A DNA stretch of 64,000 bases. It comes from Erythrobacter sp. SG61-1L. GTDB lineage: Bacteria > Pseudomonadota > Alphaproteobacteria > Sphingomonadales > Sphingomonadaceae. The position numbers were made by a program, and so were the translations under genes. This document shows, piece by piece, positions 36,873 through 46,305 of the stretch (positions are counted from its first letter, which is position 1; each line of letters begins with the position of its first letter). Below the pieces are notes generated by a model. That model was not told the origin of the DNA. It saw only the letters and a program-made list of their open reading frames with translations, and did no database searches. The DNA is taken from positions 3,453,361 to 3,517,360 of the forward strand of contig NZ_JXQC01000003.1 of the NCBI RefSeq assembly GCF_001305965.1, given 5' to 3'.

Positions 36873-37920
36873 TTAGCGGCCCGAACCAGGGCCGTAAGTG
36901 ATCTCGACGCGGCGGTTCTGCAATTCGCGCACGCCGTCTGCCGTCGGCACGCGGGGATTGCCTTCGCCGAAGGCGTGGGTGGAAATTGCGCCACCCGGAA
37001 TGCCGTGGCCGACCAGATAGCTGCGCACGGCCTGGTTGCGGCGTTCCGACAGGCCGACATTGTAGGCATCGCTACCCGAGCGGTCGGCATAGCCGGCCAG
37101 CATGATCGGCACGTTGGTGCAGGCGCCATAGGCCATCACTGCCGTATCCAGCACCATTGCCGCCTCGGGCGTGATCGTCGACTGATCCCAGTCGAAGAAC
37201 ACGATGTAGGGGCCCTTCTGGCACACCGGCGGCGGCGTCTCCCGCTTCCAGCGCACCTCCATCCCGCGCGCCGATGCAACTCGGGATCGGCGGTTCGGAC
37301 GGGCCGAAATTGACCGTGATGCCGCCCATCAGCGAATGGGTGCGCAAATTGCCGTGCAGATCGTCTTCATAGGCGTCGACGAAGTTCAGATCCTGAACCT
37401 GCAGCATGCGATATTTGATGCCCAGATCGATGTTCTTCGAAACGCGGAAGCGCATGCCCGTGAGCAACTGCCAAGCGAAACCGCTGGCCTGATCGTCGAG
37501 ATAGGGAAGCGTATCGTCCACATCGAGATTGACCGAGGCATAGCCCACGCCGCCGCCGGCAAAGGCGGAAACCTGGCCATCGCCCAGTTCGAGCAGGGCA
37601 TTGACCATGCCCGTCAGTACATTGACGTTGCCGTCCGCGCCGAAGTCCCCGGCGGAAGTTTCGTCGGCGTCCATGTCCTTGTAGGCAACTTCGCCTTCGA
37701 CACGGATCACGCCGAAATCATAGCCGACAAAGCCGCCCAGATCGAAGCCGGCGGCATAATCGCCATCGACTACGTCCTGATCGCCCGAGAAGACTACGTC
37801 GTTCGGAATTACGATGCCGGCATCGACGCCAGCATACATCTGCCCGTCGCGGGCAAGCGCCGGTGTTGCGGTGGCGACGGCGATCAAAGCCGCGCCGAGA
37901 CCGAGTGATTTCTTGACCAT
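36873..37920 (-). pseudogene. OmpA-family outer-membrane protein, frameshifted in the linker
   Basis: The 5' frame from 37920 encodes a signal peptide (ending PALARD), then an eight-strand-type barrel ending in GGITVNFGPSEPPIP, about residue 213. The 3' frame encodes the OmpA C-terminal peptidoglycan-binding domain: PPPVCQKGPYIVFFDWDQ, GYADRSGSDAYNVGLSERRNQAVRSYL, and NRRVEITYGPGSGR up to 36873. The two frames are shifted relative to each other. Removing bases 37236-37281 (46 nt) joins them as SEPPIPPPPVCQKG, giving a 333-residue protein of normal architecture. The extra bases match cpaB in inverted orientation. As sequenced, the barrel frame runs on to a stop at 37072 and lacks the anchor domain. 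The insertion itself supplies an ATG (37262) from which the C-terminal domain could be made, but without export. Confidence 0.85.
37224..37282 (-). repeat. 59-bp segment shared with cpaB (copy B, inside the OmpA-family gene)
   Basis: The minus strand of this interval matches the plus strand of 17135-17193 at 58 of 59 positions. It sits exactly at the junction between the barrel and the proline linker of the OmpA-family gene. The final 11 bases (CGCCGCCGGTG) could be native linker sequence offering microhomology, leaving a foreign core of about 46-47 bases. Confidence 0.95.
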
Positions 37921-38251
37921 TGTTCGTCACTCCCCCTGCAGGATTCTGCCCAAATGCCAGCAAAAGGGTTAATTCGCAATCGGCTAGGTTGCGACTGCGA
38001 AATTCGCTCCTACATGCCCGCGATGCAGACTTCCCCTGAAATCGCGTGTTTCCCCCGTGGAAGTGACGCTTTGAGGACACGGTCCGCAACCTTTGCACAG
38101 CCGGAAGGCACGGCCCCTGTTGCACATGCGAACAGAATCGGCTTTTGCCATCCTCGTGCCCGAATTGGCTGCAAATAGCGGCTCGTCAAACCCGTTCAGA
38201 AAAGCTGCGCCGCCGCGAAGCGTAGTGTCCGAGGCAAGGTAGAAAGCAAAT
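37921..38251. other. Intergenic region between the divergent OmpA-family and glycosyltransferase genes
   Basis: This 331-base region should hold both promoters. A GGGGGAG lies 10 bases before the OmpA-family start on the minus strand and an AGGTAGA before the glycosyltransferase start. Apart from TTCGCA (37974-37979) with a matching TGCGAA about 20 bases on, I see no gene, RNA or clear operator. Confidence 0.5.
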
Positions 38252-39511
38252 ATGGCACGTGACGACAAACCTTTGCTGATCTGCGACCTCACTCAAAGCT
38301 ATTCGCCCAATGGCGGCGGCGGGATCAGCACCTATCTGCGTGAAAAGCGCAATCACGTGCTGGCACGGACCGATCATCGCATCCTGCAGATCGTCCCCGG
38401 CCCAGAAGACCGCATCGTTGAGAACGGGCGCAGCATCTGGGTGGAAATCGGCGCGGAACCCGTGCGTGGCAGCCCGAATTACCGCTTCATCATGCGCACC
38501 AAGAAGGTGCGCGAGGTGCTGGAGCATTATCGCCCCGACATCATCGAATCGCTGTGCCCCTGGGTTCTGCCCTGGACTGCGATCAATCACCGGCGCAAGT
38601 TTCCCGAGACCACGCTGGTCGCCGGTTACCGCACCGATTTCCCCAATGCCCATGTCTATCGCGTGGGCAAGGAAATCGCGGGCGAGAGGATCGCCTCGAT
38701 CGCTCGCTGGCTGATCATGGGCTATGCCGAAATCACCTATCGCGAGTTCGACCGCGTCTACACGCTGGGCGAAGATGCGAAGTCGATGCTGGGCACCCGC
38801 AAGATCGACCGGGTGGACGTATTGGAACTGGGCGTGGATCTCAGCCAGTTCGATCCTTCCAAGCGCGATCCCGAATTCCGCCAGCGCATGGGCCTTGGCG
38901 GCACGGACGGCCCGCTGTTGATCTATGCTGGCCGCATCGACAATGAAAAGCGTGCCGACCGTCTGGTCGAGATGATGAAGCGCCTGCCGCCGGAACTCGG
39001 CGCGGGCCTCGTCATGGTGGGCGACGGCAAGTTGCGCGACCGGCTGGTGGCCGAAACGGCAGGAATGCCGGTGGCCTTCCCCGGTTTCATGAGCAATCGC
39101 GAGGAACTGGCCACGGCGCTGGCTTCGTCGGACATCTATGTCTCGGCCATGGCTGACGAAACCTTCGGCGTTTCCATCGTGGAGGCGCAGGCCAGCGCGC
39201 TGCCGGTAGTGGGCGTGGCATCCGGCGCCATGCCCGCCCGCGTCCCGCCGGGGCTGGGCCTACTCGGTCCGGTGGACGATGCAGACACGATGGCGCGGAA
39301 CGTGCTTGAGATCTGGAACAGCAACCACGATGCGATCGGCGCCGCCGCGCGCAACCATGTGGTGAACCGCTATAGCTGGGATCGGACCTTCTATCGCCTG
39401 TTCAACGAGATCTACCCGGTGGCTCTGGCGCATACTCGCCAGCGCAATCGCGGGCCTTCGAGCGGCTGGCAGACCCGCCCCGCATCGGAATTGCTGCGCG
39501 AAACGGTCTGA
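38252..39511 (+). CDS. Glycosyltransferase family 4 protein
   Basis: This is a GT-B fold retaining glycosyltransferase of 419 residues. The N-terminal domain has the loop YSPNGGGGISTYLREKRNHVL. The C-terminal nucleotide-sugar domain starts near LLIYAGRIDNEKRADRLVEMM and carries the E-x7-E motif in DETFGVSIVEAQASALPVVG. There are no membrane helices, so it acts in the cytoplasm or peripherally. The acceptor is unknown; a glycolipid or envelope polysaccharide is likely by family. It is monocistronic, with an intrinsic terminator shared with glnA downstream. Confidence 0.88.
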   Translation: MARDDKPLLICDLTQSYSPNGGGGISTYLREKRNHVLARTDHRILQIVPGPEDRIVENGRSIWVEIGAEPVRGSPNYRFIMRTKKVREVLEHYRPDIIESLCPWVLPWTAINHRRKFPETTLVAGYRTDFPNAHVYRVGKEIAGERIASIARWLIMGYAEITYREFDRVYTLGEDAKSMLGTRKIDRVDVLELGVDLSQFDPSKRDPEFRQRMGLGGTDGPLLIYAGRIDNEKRADRLVEMMKRLPPELGAGLVMVGDGKLRDRLVAETAGMPVAFPGFMSNREELATALASSDIYVSAMADETFGVSIVEAQASALPVVGVASGAMPARVPPGLGLLGPVDDADTMARNVLEIWNSNHDAIGAAARNHVVNRYSWDRTFYRLFNEIYPVALAHTRQRNRGPSSGWQTRPASELLRETV

Positions 39512-39587
39512 CCCGGTGGGAAGTCTGGCGGGTGCCCTGCAGGGTGCCCGCTTCAGCTGATACAGGCCTGAATCAGATGGGCAAAAA

Positions 39588-39620
39588 AAGGGCGGAGCCG
39601 CGAGGCCCCGCCCTTCTTTT
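39588..39620. terminator. Bidirectional terminator between the glycosyltransferase and glnA genes
   Basis: AAGGGCGG (39588-39595) pairs with CCGCCCTT (39608-39615). It is preceded by seven A and followed by CTTTTTT, so it has a T-tract in both directions. It lies between two convergent genes. Confidence 0.9.
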
Positions 39621-39691
39621 TTCCGCGATTTCCCCCCGGATCAAGCGGAAGGGAGGCCAGGCCTTCCGGCCGGCCCCCCGATGCCCGGCCC

Positions 39692-41101
39692 TTAGGCCGA
39701 GTAATACATGTCGAACTCGACGGCCGACGGCGTGGTTTCCCAGCGCAGCACTTCCGGCCACTTGAGTTCGATGTAGGCTTCCAGCTGGTCCTTGGTGAAC
39801 ACGCCGCCTTCCAGCAGGAATTCGTAATCGGCTTCCAGCGATTCCAGGGCTTCGCGCAGCGAACCGCAGACGGTCGGCACGGCGGCGAGTTCGGCCGGCG
39901 GCAGATCGTACAGGTTCTTGTCCATGGCTTCGCCCGGGTGGATCTTGTTCTTGATCCCGTCGAGACCGGCCATCAGCAGGGCTGCGTAGCACAGGTAGGG
40001 GTTGGCCATCGCGTCGGGGAAGCGGAATTCCACGCGCTTTGCCTTTTCGCCCGCACCGTAGGGGATGCGGCACGAAGCCGAACGGTTGCGGGCCGAATAG
40101 GCCAGCAGAACCGGAGCTTCGTAACCCGGAACCAGACGCTTGTAGCTGTTGGTGGTCGGGTTGGTGAAGGCATTGAGGGCCTTGGCGTGCTTGATGACGC
40201 CGCCGATGAAGTACAGGCACATGTCAGACAGGCCGGCATAGCCGTTACCGGCGAACAGGGGCTTGCCACCGTCCCAGATCGAGATGTGGGTGTGCATGCC
40301 CGAGCCGTTATCCTTCATGATCGGCTTCGGCATGAACGTGGCGGTCTTGCCATAGGCATGAGCGACCTGCTGCACGACATACTTGTAGACCTGCATGCGG
40401 TCGGCGGTGGTCACCAGCGTGCCGAAGGTCAGGCCGAGTTCGTGCTGCGCCGAGGCCACTTCGTGGTGGTGCTTGTCGCAGGGCAGGCCCATTTCGAGCA
40501 TGGTCGAGACCATTTCGCCGCGGATGTCGACGCAGCTGTCGACCGGAGCGACGGGGAAGTAGCCGCCCTTGGCGCGCGGACGGTGAGCCAGGTTGCCGGC
40601 TTCATAGTCGCGGGCCGAGTTGGTCGGCAGTTCGATGTCGTCGATCTTGAAGCCGTTGCCGTCATAGCCGTCGTAGAACTTCACGTCGTCGAACAGGAAG
40701 AATTCGGCTTCCGGACCGACATAGACGGTGTCGCCGATGCCCGAGGCCTTCACGAAGGCTTCGGCGCGCTTCGCGGTCGAACGCGGGTCGCGGGCGTAGA
40801 GTTCGCCGCTCGAGGGCTCGACGATGTCGCAGACCAGGATCATCATCGGCGTGGCCGAGAACGGATCGATGTAAACCGCGTCAAGGTCGGGCTTCAGGAT
40901 CATGTCGGATTCGTTGATGGCCTTCCAGCCTTCGATCGACGAACCGTCGAACATCAGGCCGTCTTCCAGCTCGTCTTCGCCGAGCACGGAGGCGACCATG
41001 GTCAGGTGCTGCCACTTGCCCTTGGGATCGGTGAAACGCAGATCGACCCATTCGATCTCCTCTTCCTTGATCCGCTTCACGATTTCCTTTGCACTGGGCA
41101 T
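39692..41101 (-). CDS. glnA: Glutamine synthetase, type I
   Basis: This enzyme condenses ammonium with glutamate, the main nitrogen-assimilation step. It forms a dodecamer. The 469-residue protein carries FDGSSIEGW, the metal-binding [10 protein letters not shown], the ATP-binding [16 protein letters not shown] and [17 protein letters not shown]. Tyr398 in KNLYDLP is the expected adenylylation site, so GlnE control is likely. It follows the PII gene glnB after about 80 bases, the classical alphaproteobacterial glnBA operon, and is probably transcribed from the sigma-54 type promoter upstream of glnB. Confidence 0.98.
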   Translation of the reverse strand: MPSAKEIVKRIKEEEIEWVDLRFTDPKGKWQHLTMVASVLGEDELEDGLMFDGSSIEGWKAINESDMILKPDLDAVYIDPFSATPMMILVCDIVEPSSGELYARDPRSTAKRAEAFVKASGIGDTVYVGPEAEFFLFDDVKFYDGYDGNGFKIDDIELPTNSARDYEAGNLAHRPRAKGGYFPVAPVDSCVDIRGEMVSTMLEMGLPCDKHHHEVASAQHELGLTFGTLVTTADRMQVYKYVVQQVAHAYGKTATFMPKPIMKDNGSGMHTHISIWDGGKPLFAGNGYAGLSDMCLYFIGGVIKHAKALNAFTNPTTNSYKRLVPGYEAPVLLAYSARNRSASCRIPYGAGEKAKRVEFRFPDAMANPYLCYAALLMAGLDGIKNKIHPGEAMDKNLYDLPPAELAAVPTVCGSLREALESLEADYEFLLEGGVFTKDQLEAYIELKWPEVLRWETTPSAVEFDMYYSA

Positions 41102-41181
41102 AACTCAATTCCTCCAATGGACTTGTTCGTATTGTTCTTCCCCCGGCGGCAGCACCGTCAGGGGCTATCTTGTCTGATAGG

Positions 41182-41598
<417 letters not shown>

Positions 41599-41603
41599 TC
41601 ATC

Positions 41604-41641
41604 TACAAGAATCGTGCCAACACGACTGAGAATCATGCCAA
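41604..41641 (-). promoter_or_regulatory. Sigma-54 type promoter of glnBA with a duplicated upstream half
   Basis: On the minus strand, TTGGCACGATTCTTGTA (41620 down to 41604) matches the -24/-12 layout TGGCACG-N4-TTGCA with one change (GT for GC at -12). Twenty-one bases upstream, TTGGCATGATTCT (41641 to 41629) repeats 12 of the first 13 bases. The site lies about 84 bases before the glnB start, as expected for NtrC-activated control. Confidence 0.65.
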
Positions 41642-41768
41642 GGGCTGGAAACGGGGCGTATAAGATCGGCAGCCCTTGGGAAAGTGCGGATTCGCAAGAT
41701 CGTGAAAGCGGCGGCACGACTGTGGCAACAATCCTGCGTCGCGCCGCGGCTTGAGAATGGGTAAAATT

Positions 41769-41792
41769 CGGGCAGGAAGCTGCCCGTTTTTT
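41769..41792. terminator. Bidirectional terminator downstream of argC
   Basis: CGGGCAG (41769-41775) and CTGCCCG (41780-41786) form a 7-bp stem with a GAAG loop. TTTTTT follows on the plus strand and AATTTT on the minus strand. It ends the argC transcript ahead of the glnBA promoter. Confidence 0.85.
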
Positions 41793-41808
41793 AGGCAGTT
41801 AACCTTGC

Positions 41809-42735
41809 TCAGAGGCGCAAACCGGCGGTTTCTTCCAGTCCGGACATCAGGTTCAGGCTCTGCACGGCAGCCCCGCTGGCGCCCTTGCCGAGGTTATCGA
41901 GCATGGCGATCAGGCGGACCTGCGAACCGTCCGGGCTGGCAAAGACAAACAGGTCCATCCGGTCGCTTCCCTGGTTCGATGCGCGCAGCAGCAGTTCGCC
42001 GTCGGCCGGGCTTTCGCCCATGCCCACGATCGGGCTGTCGGCATAGAAGGCGGCCAGGCACTGGCGCAACTCGTCGGCCGGGGCTGCGCCCTTCATCGCG
42101 GCGAGTTGCAGCGGAATTTCCACCACCATGCCGCGGTGGGCCGGGACGACTGCCGGAGTGAACAGAGGCGCAAGGGCAAGGCCGCAGCGGGCCTGCATTT
42201 CGGGCACATGCTTGTGGCCCAGCGCCAGCGCATAGCCGCGCCAGGCAATGTCGGCATCGTCCTCGAACCGGGAGATCAGCCCCTTGCCGCCGCCGGAATA
42301 GCCGCTGACCGCATTGCAGGTATAGGGCCAGTCGGCCGGCAGCAGCCCGGCGCGCACCAGCGGGGCGAGCAGGGCAATGAAGCCGGTGGAGTAGCAGCCC
42401 GGATTGGAAACCCGCATGGCTTCCGCCACATTGCGGCGGCCTTCGACTTCGGGAAAGCCATAGACCCAGCCGGGCGCCACGCGATGCGCCGTGGAGGCAT
42501 CGATCACGCGGGTTGTGTCATTCGCGATCAGCGCGGCCGATTCCCGCGCGGCGTCGTCAGGCAGGCACAGGATCACGAAATCCGCGGCGTGGAGTGCCTC
42601 TGCCCGCGCGGCGGGATCCTTGCGGCGTGCCTCGTCGAGCGTGATCAGCGTGAATTCGTTCCGGCCCGCGAGCCGGTCGGCAATTTCAAGGCCCGTAGTG
42701 CCTGCCGCGCCATCGATGAAGATGGAGGCGGTCAT
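41809..42735 (-). CDS. argC: N-acetyl-gamma-glutamyl-phosphate reductase (type 2)
   Basis: ArgC reduces N-acetylglutamyl phosphate to the semialdehyde in arginine biosynthesis, using NADPH. The 308-residue protein is of the shorter type 2 class. It has an N-terminal IFIDGAAGTTGLEIADRL nucleotide-binding loop, catalytic Cys114 in SNPGCYSTGF and a conserved His in VPAHRGM. Its ATG overlaps the stop of the SH3-domain gene by four bases (ATGA), suggesting co-transcription. Confidence 0.95.
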   Translation of the reverse strand: MTASIFIDGAAGTTGLEIADRLAGRNEFTLITLDEARRKDPAARAEALHAADFVILCLPDDAARESAALIANDTTRVIDASTAHRVAPGWVYGFPEVEGRRNVAEAMRVSNPGCYSTGFIALLAPLVRAGLLPADWPYTCNAVSGYSGGGKGLISRFEDDADIAWRGYALALGHKHVPEMQARCGLALAPLFTPAVVPAHRGMVVEIPLQLAAMKGAAPADELRQCLAAFYADSPIVGMGESPADGELLLRASNQGSDRMDLFVFASPDGSQVRLIAMLDNLGKGASGAAVQSLNLMSGLEETAGLRL

Positions 42736-43088
42736 GCGAAGGGGTCCAGCAATTCGCTGGTCTTTACATAGCCGACCGGGCCATCGGGGCCAAGGCAGCC
42801 CCAGGCCCAGGTCGCGTTGCTGTCCAGCAGGTCGAACCGCTGACCCGGCGACAGGTCATAGACGATCTCGGATTCATCGGTGGCTTCGGCGCGCATATTC
42901 GCGCCCATGTCACCCACCATTCGCTGCATCGGCACGACGTAATGCGGCACGAAATATCGGCCCGCCAGCGCGACATGCGCAAGGTCGCCGCGCAGGGGAA
43001 CCCTATGCGCGTCAGGCTTGGCGACCGGGCCGCTCAAAGCGAAGGGGCCCAGGTTCGAATTGTCTGAGGTCGATGCGGTGGCGTTCAA
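42732..43088 (-). CDS. SH3 domain-containing protein
   Basis: This is a 118-residue protein with one bacterial SH3-like domain at about 60-116: MRAEATDESEIVYDLSPGQRFDLLDSNATWAWGCLGPDGPVGYVKTSEL. Such domains bind cell-wall peptides and often precede an NlpC/P60 peptidase domain, but none follows here. No signal peptide is evident. It is translationally coupled to argC, although no functional link is known. Confidence 0.75.
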   Translation of the reverse strand: MNATASTSDNSNLGPFALSGPVAKPDAHRVPLRGDLAHVALAGRYFVPHYVVPMQRMVGDMGANMRAEATDESEIVYDLSPGQRFDLLDSNATWAWGCLGPDGPVGYVKTSELLDPFA

Positions 43089-43164
43089 CGAAGGGTCCGT
43101 CTGCTGGATTAATTTCGCGCGCGCTTAGCCCCCAAGGGGCTTCGGGGCAAGATTTGCCGTCGTT

Positions 43165-44550
43165 TCACGCGCCATAACGTGCCTTGAGCATGTGCCAAGC
43201 CGCCCGCAAGCCCAACGCTTCGCCACCCTTGGGGCGGCCGGGCTTGGCCGAGGGACGCCAGGCGAAAGTGTCGAAATGCGCCCAGTCGATGCCTTCGCCT
43301 ACGAACTTGTCGAGGAACAGGCCTGCCACGCTGGCCCCGGCATAGCCATTGTCGGGCGAGTTGTTGAGATCGGCCACGTCGGACTTCAGCCATTCGGCAT
43401 AGGCCGGATGCAGCGGCAATTGCCACACGGCGTCATCATGCGCGATGCCCGCTTCGATCAGGGCGCGGGCGGTTTCCTCGCGCCGGGCCATCAGGGCGGG
43501 AAGGTCCGGCCCCAGCGCGACGCGTGCCGCGCCGGTGAGCGTGGCGAAATCGATAATCAGGTCCGGCTCGCTTTCCGAAGCCAGCGCCAGCGCATCGGCC
43601 AGGATCAGGCGCCCTTCGGCATCGGTATTGCCGATTTCCACCGACAGGCCCTTGCGCGATTTGAGGATGTCGCCCGGGCGGAAGGCATTGCCTGCCACGG
43701 CGTTCTCCACTGCCGGGATCAGCAGTTGCAGCCGCACGTTGAGGCCCGCTTCCATCACCAGCCCGGCAAGGGCCAGCGCGTGGGCGGCACCGCCCATGTC
43801 CTTCTTCATCAGCGCCATGCCGCGCGCGGGCTTGATGTCCAGTCCGCCGGAATCGAAACACACGCCCTTGCCGACAAGGGCGAGTTTCGGCGCCTTCTCG
43901 TTGCCCCAGGTCAGCTCGATCATGCGCGGGGCATGGTGGCGGCTGGCGGCGCGGCCCACGGCATTGACCATGGGAAATTCGCTTTCCAGCCGGTCACCCT
44001 TGGTGACGGAGACCTTGGCCGAATGTGCCTTGGCCAGCGCTTCCACCTCGGCCTCGATCTGGGCCGGCCCCATGTCTTCCGCGGGAGTGTTGACCAGATC
44101 GCGCACGGTCATCACGGCGCGGGCTTCGGCAAGGGCAGGCTCGATTGCCTTCACGCCCTTGGTCAGCAGAATCCGGTCGCCCTCTTCCTCCTTCTCCTTG
44201 CGGTAGCGGGTGAAGCGATATTGCCCGGTCTGCCAGCCATGCAGGGCAGGGCCGGGATCGCCGGTCATCAGGCGATAGGTGCCTGCGGGCAGCACTTCGG
44301 CCAGCTTGGCCAGGCACCAGCTTGAAAGCGATGCGGTGTTGGCCACGCCGCCTGCGGCAAACCAGCCATCCCCATCGGGCACGATCACAGTCTGGTATCC
44401 GCCCGCAGTGAATTTCTGCGCTTCCACTGCCGCGCGCTGGGCGGGGCTGAGTTTCTTGAACCAGGCTTCGAAGCCCTGCTTGTCGATCAGATGAATTTCG
44501 GTGGCTTTCTGCCCCCGGTCAGGCTGGATCAATGTGTCCTTGTCGATCAT
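43165..44550 (-). CDS. Leucyl aminopeptidase family protein (M17)
   Basis: This cytoplasmic metallo-aminopeptidase releases N-terminal residues using two zinc or manganese ions. It has 461 residues from the ATG at 44550; an upstream in-frame ATG at 44568 is possible. Metal-binding and catalytic segments are LVGKGVCFDSGGLDIKP (catalytic Lys and first Asp), MKKDMGGAAHALAL and the M17 signature NTDAEGRLILADAL. It resembles the PepB-like branch more than canonical PepA, hence no symbol is given. Confidence 0.92.
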   Translation of the reverse strand: MIDKDTLIQPDRGQKATEIHLIDKQGFEAWFKKLSPAQRAAVEAQKFTAGGYQTVIVPDGDGWFAAGGVANTASLSSWCLAKLAEVLPAGTYRLMTGDPGPALHGWQTGQYRFTRYRKEKEEEGDRILLTKGVKAIEPALAEARAVMTVRDLVNTPAEDMGPAQIEAEVEALAKAHSAKVSVTKGDRLESEFPMVNAVGRAASRHHAPRMIELTWGNEKAPKLALVGKGVCFDSGGLDIKPARGMALMKKDMGGAAHALALAGLVMEAGLNVRLQLLIPAVENAVAGNAFRPGDILKSRKGLSVEIGNTDAEGRLILADALALASESEPDLIIDFATLTGAARVALGPDLPALMARREETARALIEAGIAHDDAVWQLPLHPAYAEWLKSDVADLNNSPDNGYAGASVAGLFLDKFVGEGIDWAHFDTFAWRPSAKPGRPKGGEALGLRAAWHMLKARYGA

Positions 44551-44597
44551 GCATCCCATCTGCATCACCTGCCGCCGAACCGCGAGGGGAAATTTCG

Positions 44598-45437
44598 ATG
44601 GCTGTACGCTCTGTTATTTCCAGTGCCCTTTCCGCCACCCTGATTTCCGCCGCGCTCGTCGCGTTGGCGGGTTGTTCTTCTTCGTCCCCGGCCGAGAAGA
44701 AGGAGGCGGCAACTGCCACCCCGACGCCAAGCGCGACGCAGACGGCAGCCGTTGCGCCGCAGGGGGAGGCCCGCAAGATCGCGCAGGCGAACGAGACTTA
44801 CGAATTCGAATACAGCTTCCCAGCACAGGCCGATGCCGTTCCGGGGTTGCGCGCCATGCTGGAAACCCAGGCGAAGAAGGACATGGCAGAGGCAGAAAGC
44901 GCGGCCACTGCCGGGCGGGCGGATGCCCAGGCCAATGATTATCCCTTCCACGCCTACGGATATTCCACGGACTGGCAGGTGGTGACCGATCTGCCAGGCT
45001 GGCTCAGCCTTTCGGCCACCCATTGGGAATTTACCGGGGGCGCCCATGGCAACAGCAATTTCGATAGTATGTTGTGGGATCGCAAGGCCGATACGGCGCG
45101 CGAGCCGCTGTCCCTGTTCACCTCCGTCAAGGCGCTGGAGGCGGCAGCCCAGCCCGCCTTCTGCAATGCGCTGGACAAGCAACGCGAGGAAAAGCGCGGC
45201 GAGAAGGTGGTGCGCAGTGCGGATGACTGGATGACGGCCTGCATCGGTTTCGATTCCGTCACTCTCATTCTGGGTTCCTCCAACGGCCAGACTTTCGACC
45301 GTATCGGCTTCCTCGTCCCGCCCTATGCCGCCGGGCCTTATGTGGAAGGGGATTACGAGGTGACGCTGCCGGTCACGCCCGCCGTGATGAAGGCAGTGAA
45401 GCCGCAATATCGCGCATCGTTCAGCATCATGCGGTGA
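44598..45437 (+). CDS. DUF3298/DUF4163-type lipoprotein
   Basis: This is a 279-residue exported protein. The signal peptide ends in LAGC with lipidation at Cys26, followed by a Thr/Ala/Pro-rich linker. The domain from about residue 65 contains YEFEYSFPAQAD, SLSATHWEFTGGAHGNSNF and a C-terminal GFLVPPYAAGPYVEGDYEVTLP. This is characteristic of the DUF4163 plus DUF3298 architecture seen in RsiV- and PdaC-related proteins, some of which interact with lysozyme or peptidoglycan. The function here is unproven. It is divergent from the M17 peptidase. Confidence 0.8.
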   Translation: MAVRSVISSALSATLISAALVALAGCSSSSPAEKKEAATATPTPSATQTAAVAPQGEARKIAQANETYEFEYSFPAQADAVPGLRAMLETQAKKDMAEAESAATAGRADAQANDYPFHAYGYSTDWQVVTDLPGWLSLSATHWEFTGGAHGNSNFDSMLWDRKADTAREPLSLFTSVKALEAAAQPAFCNALDKQREEKRGEKVVRSADDWMTACIGFDSVTLILGSSNGQTFDRIGFLVPPYAAGPYVEGDYEVTLPVTPAVMKAVKPQYRASFSIMR

Positions 45438-45477
45438 AACCCTCGCATTTCCGGCCCGCAGTCGCTACATGGCCGGC

Positions 45478-46305
45478 ATGACCGAATACCAGACAATTAC
45501 CGGAAACGAGACCGTCCTGCGCGACGGCACGATCAAGCTCCATGGGCCGGAAGGCTTCGAAGGCATGCGCAAGGCAGGCCGCCTTGCTGCTGAAATCCTC
45601 GATGCGATGGTCGATCTGGTGAAGCCCGGCGTCACCACGGGCGAGCTTGACGATGTGGTCCGCCAGATGACGCTGGATGGCGGCGCGGTTCCGGCGACCC
45701 TGGGCTATCGCGGCTATACCCACAGCTGCTGCATCTCGCTCAATAACGTGATCTGCCATGGCATTCCGGGCGACAAGGTTATTCGCGACGGCGACATCCT
45801 CAATATCGACGTCACGCCGCTGCTGGATGGCTGGCACGGCGATTCCAGCCGCATGTATATCGCCGGCGATGCTCCGCTGAAGGCGCGCCGCCTGATCGAC
45901 GTGACTTATGAGTGCCTGATGATCGGCATCGATCTGGCCAAGCCCGGTGCACGGCTGGGCGATATCGGTGCGGCGATCCAGGCCCATGCCGAAGCCCATC
46001 GCTATGGCGTGGTGCGCGAATTCTGCGGCCATGGCCTTGGCCGCCTGTTCCATGACGCGCCCGAAGTGGTCCACGCCGCGCGCGCCGGGACGGGGCCTGT
46101 GCTGAAGCCGGGCATGTTCTTCACCATCGAACCGATGATCAACCTCGGCAAGCCGGGGGCCAAGATGCTGTCGGACGGCTGGACGGCCGTGACGCGCGAC
46201 CGTTCGCTGTCGGCGCAGTTCGAACATTCGATCGGCATTACCGAAACCGGCTGCGAAATCTTCACCGCCAGCCCCAAGGGGCTGCACCAGCCGCCCTACG
46301 CCTGA
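45478..46305 (+). CDS. map: Type I methionine aminopeptidase
   Basis: Map removes the initiator methionine. It has 275 residues from the ATG at 45478; an ATG at 45469 is also in frame. The metal ligands lie in LNIDVTPLLDGWHGDSSRMY (two Asp), GHGLGRLFHDAP (His), FFTIEPMI (Glu) and QFEHSIGITE (Glu). VICHGIPGDKVIRDGD carries the substrate-binding His. Confidence 0.96.
   Translation: MTEYQTITGNETVLRDGTIKLHGPEGFEGMRKAGRLAAEILDAMVDLVKPGVTTGELDDVVRQMTLDGGAVPATLGYRGYTHSCCISLNNVICHGIPGDKVIRDGDILNIDVTPLLDGWHGDSSRMYIAGDAPLKARRLIDVTYECLMIGIDLAKPGARLGDIGAAIQAHAEAHRYGVVREFCGHGLGRLFHDAPEVVHAARAGTGPVLKPGMFFTIEPMINLGKPGAKMLSDGWTAVTRDRSLSAQFEHSIGITETGCEIFTASPKGLHQPPYA

Noticed and set aside
37072-37300. Programmed ribosomal frameshift in the OmpA-family gene
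   Set aside because: No slippery heptamer is visible at the junction, and the near-perfect match to cpaB explains the frame change as an insertion.
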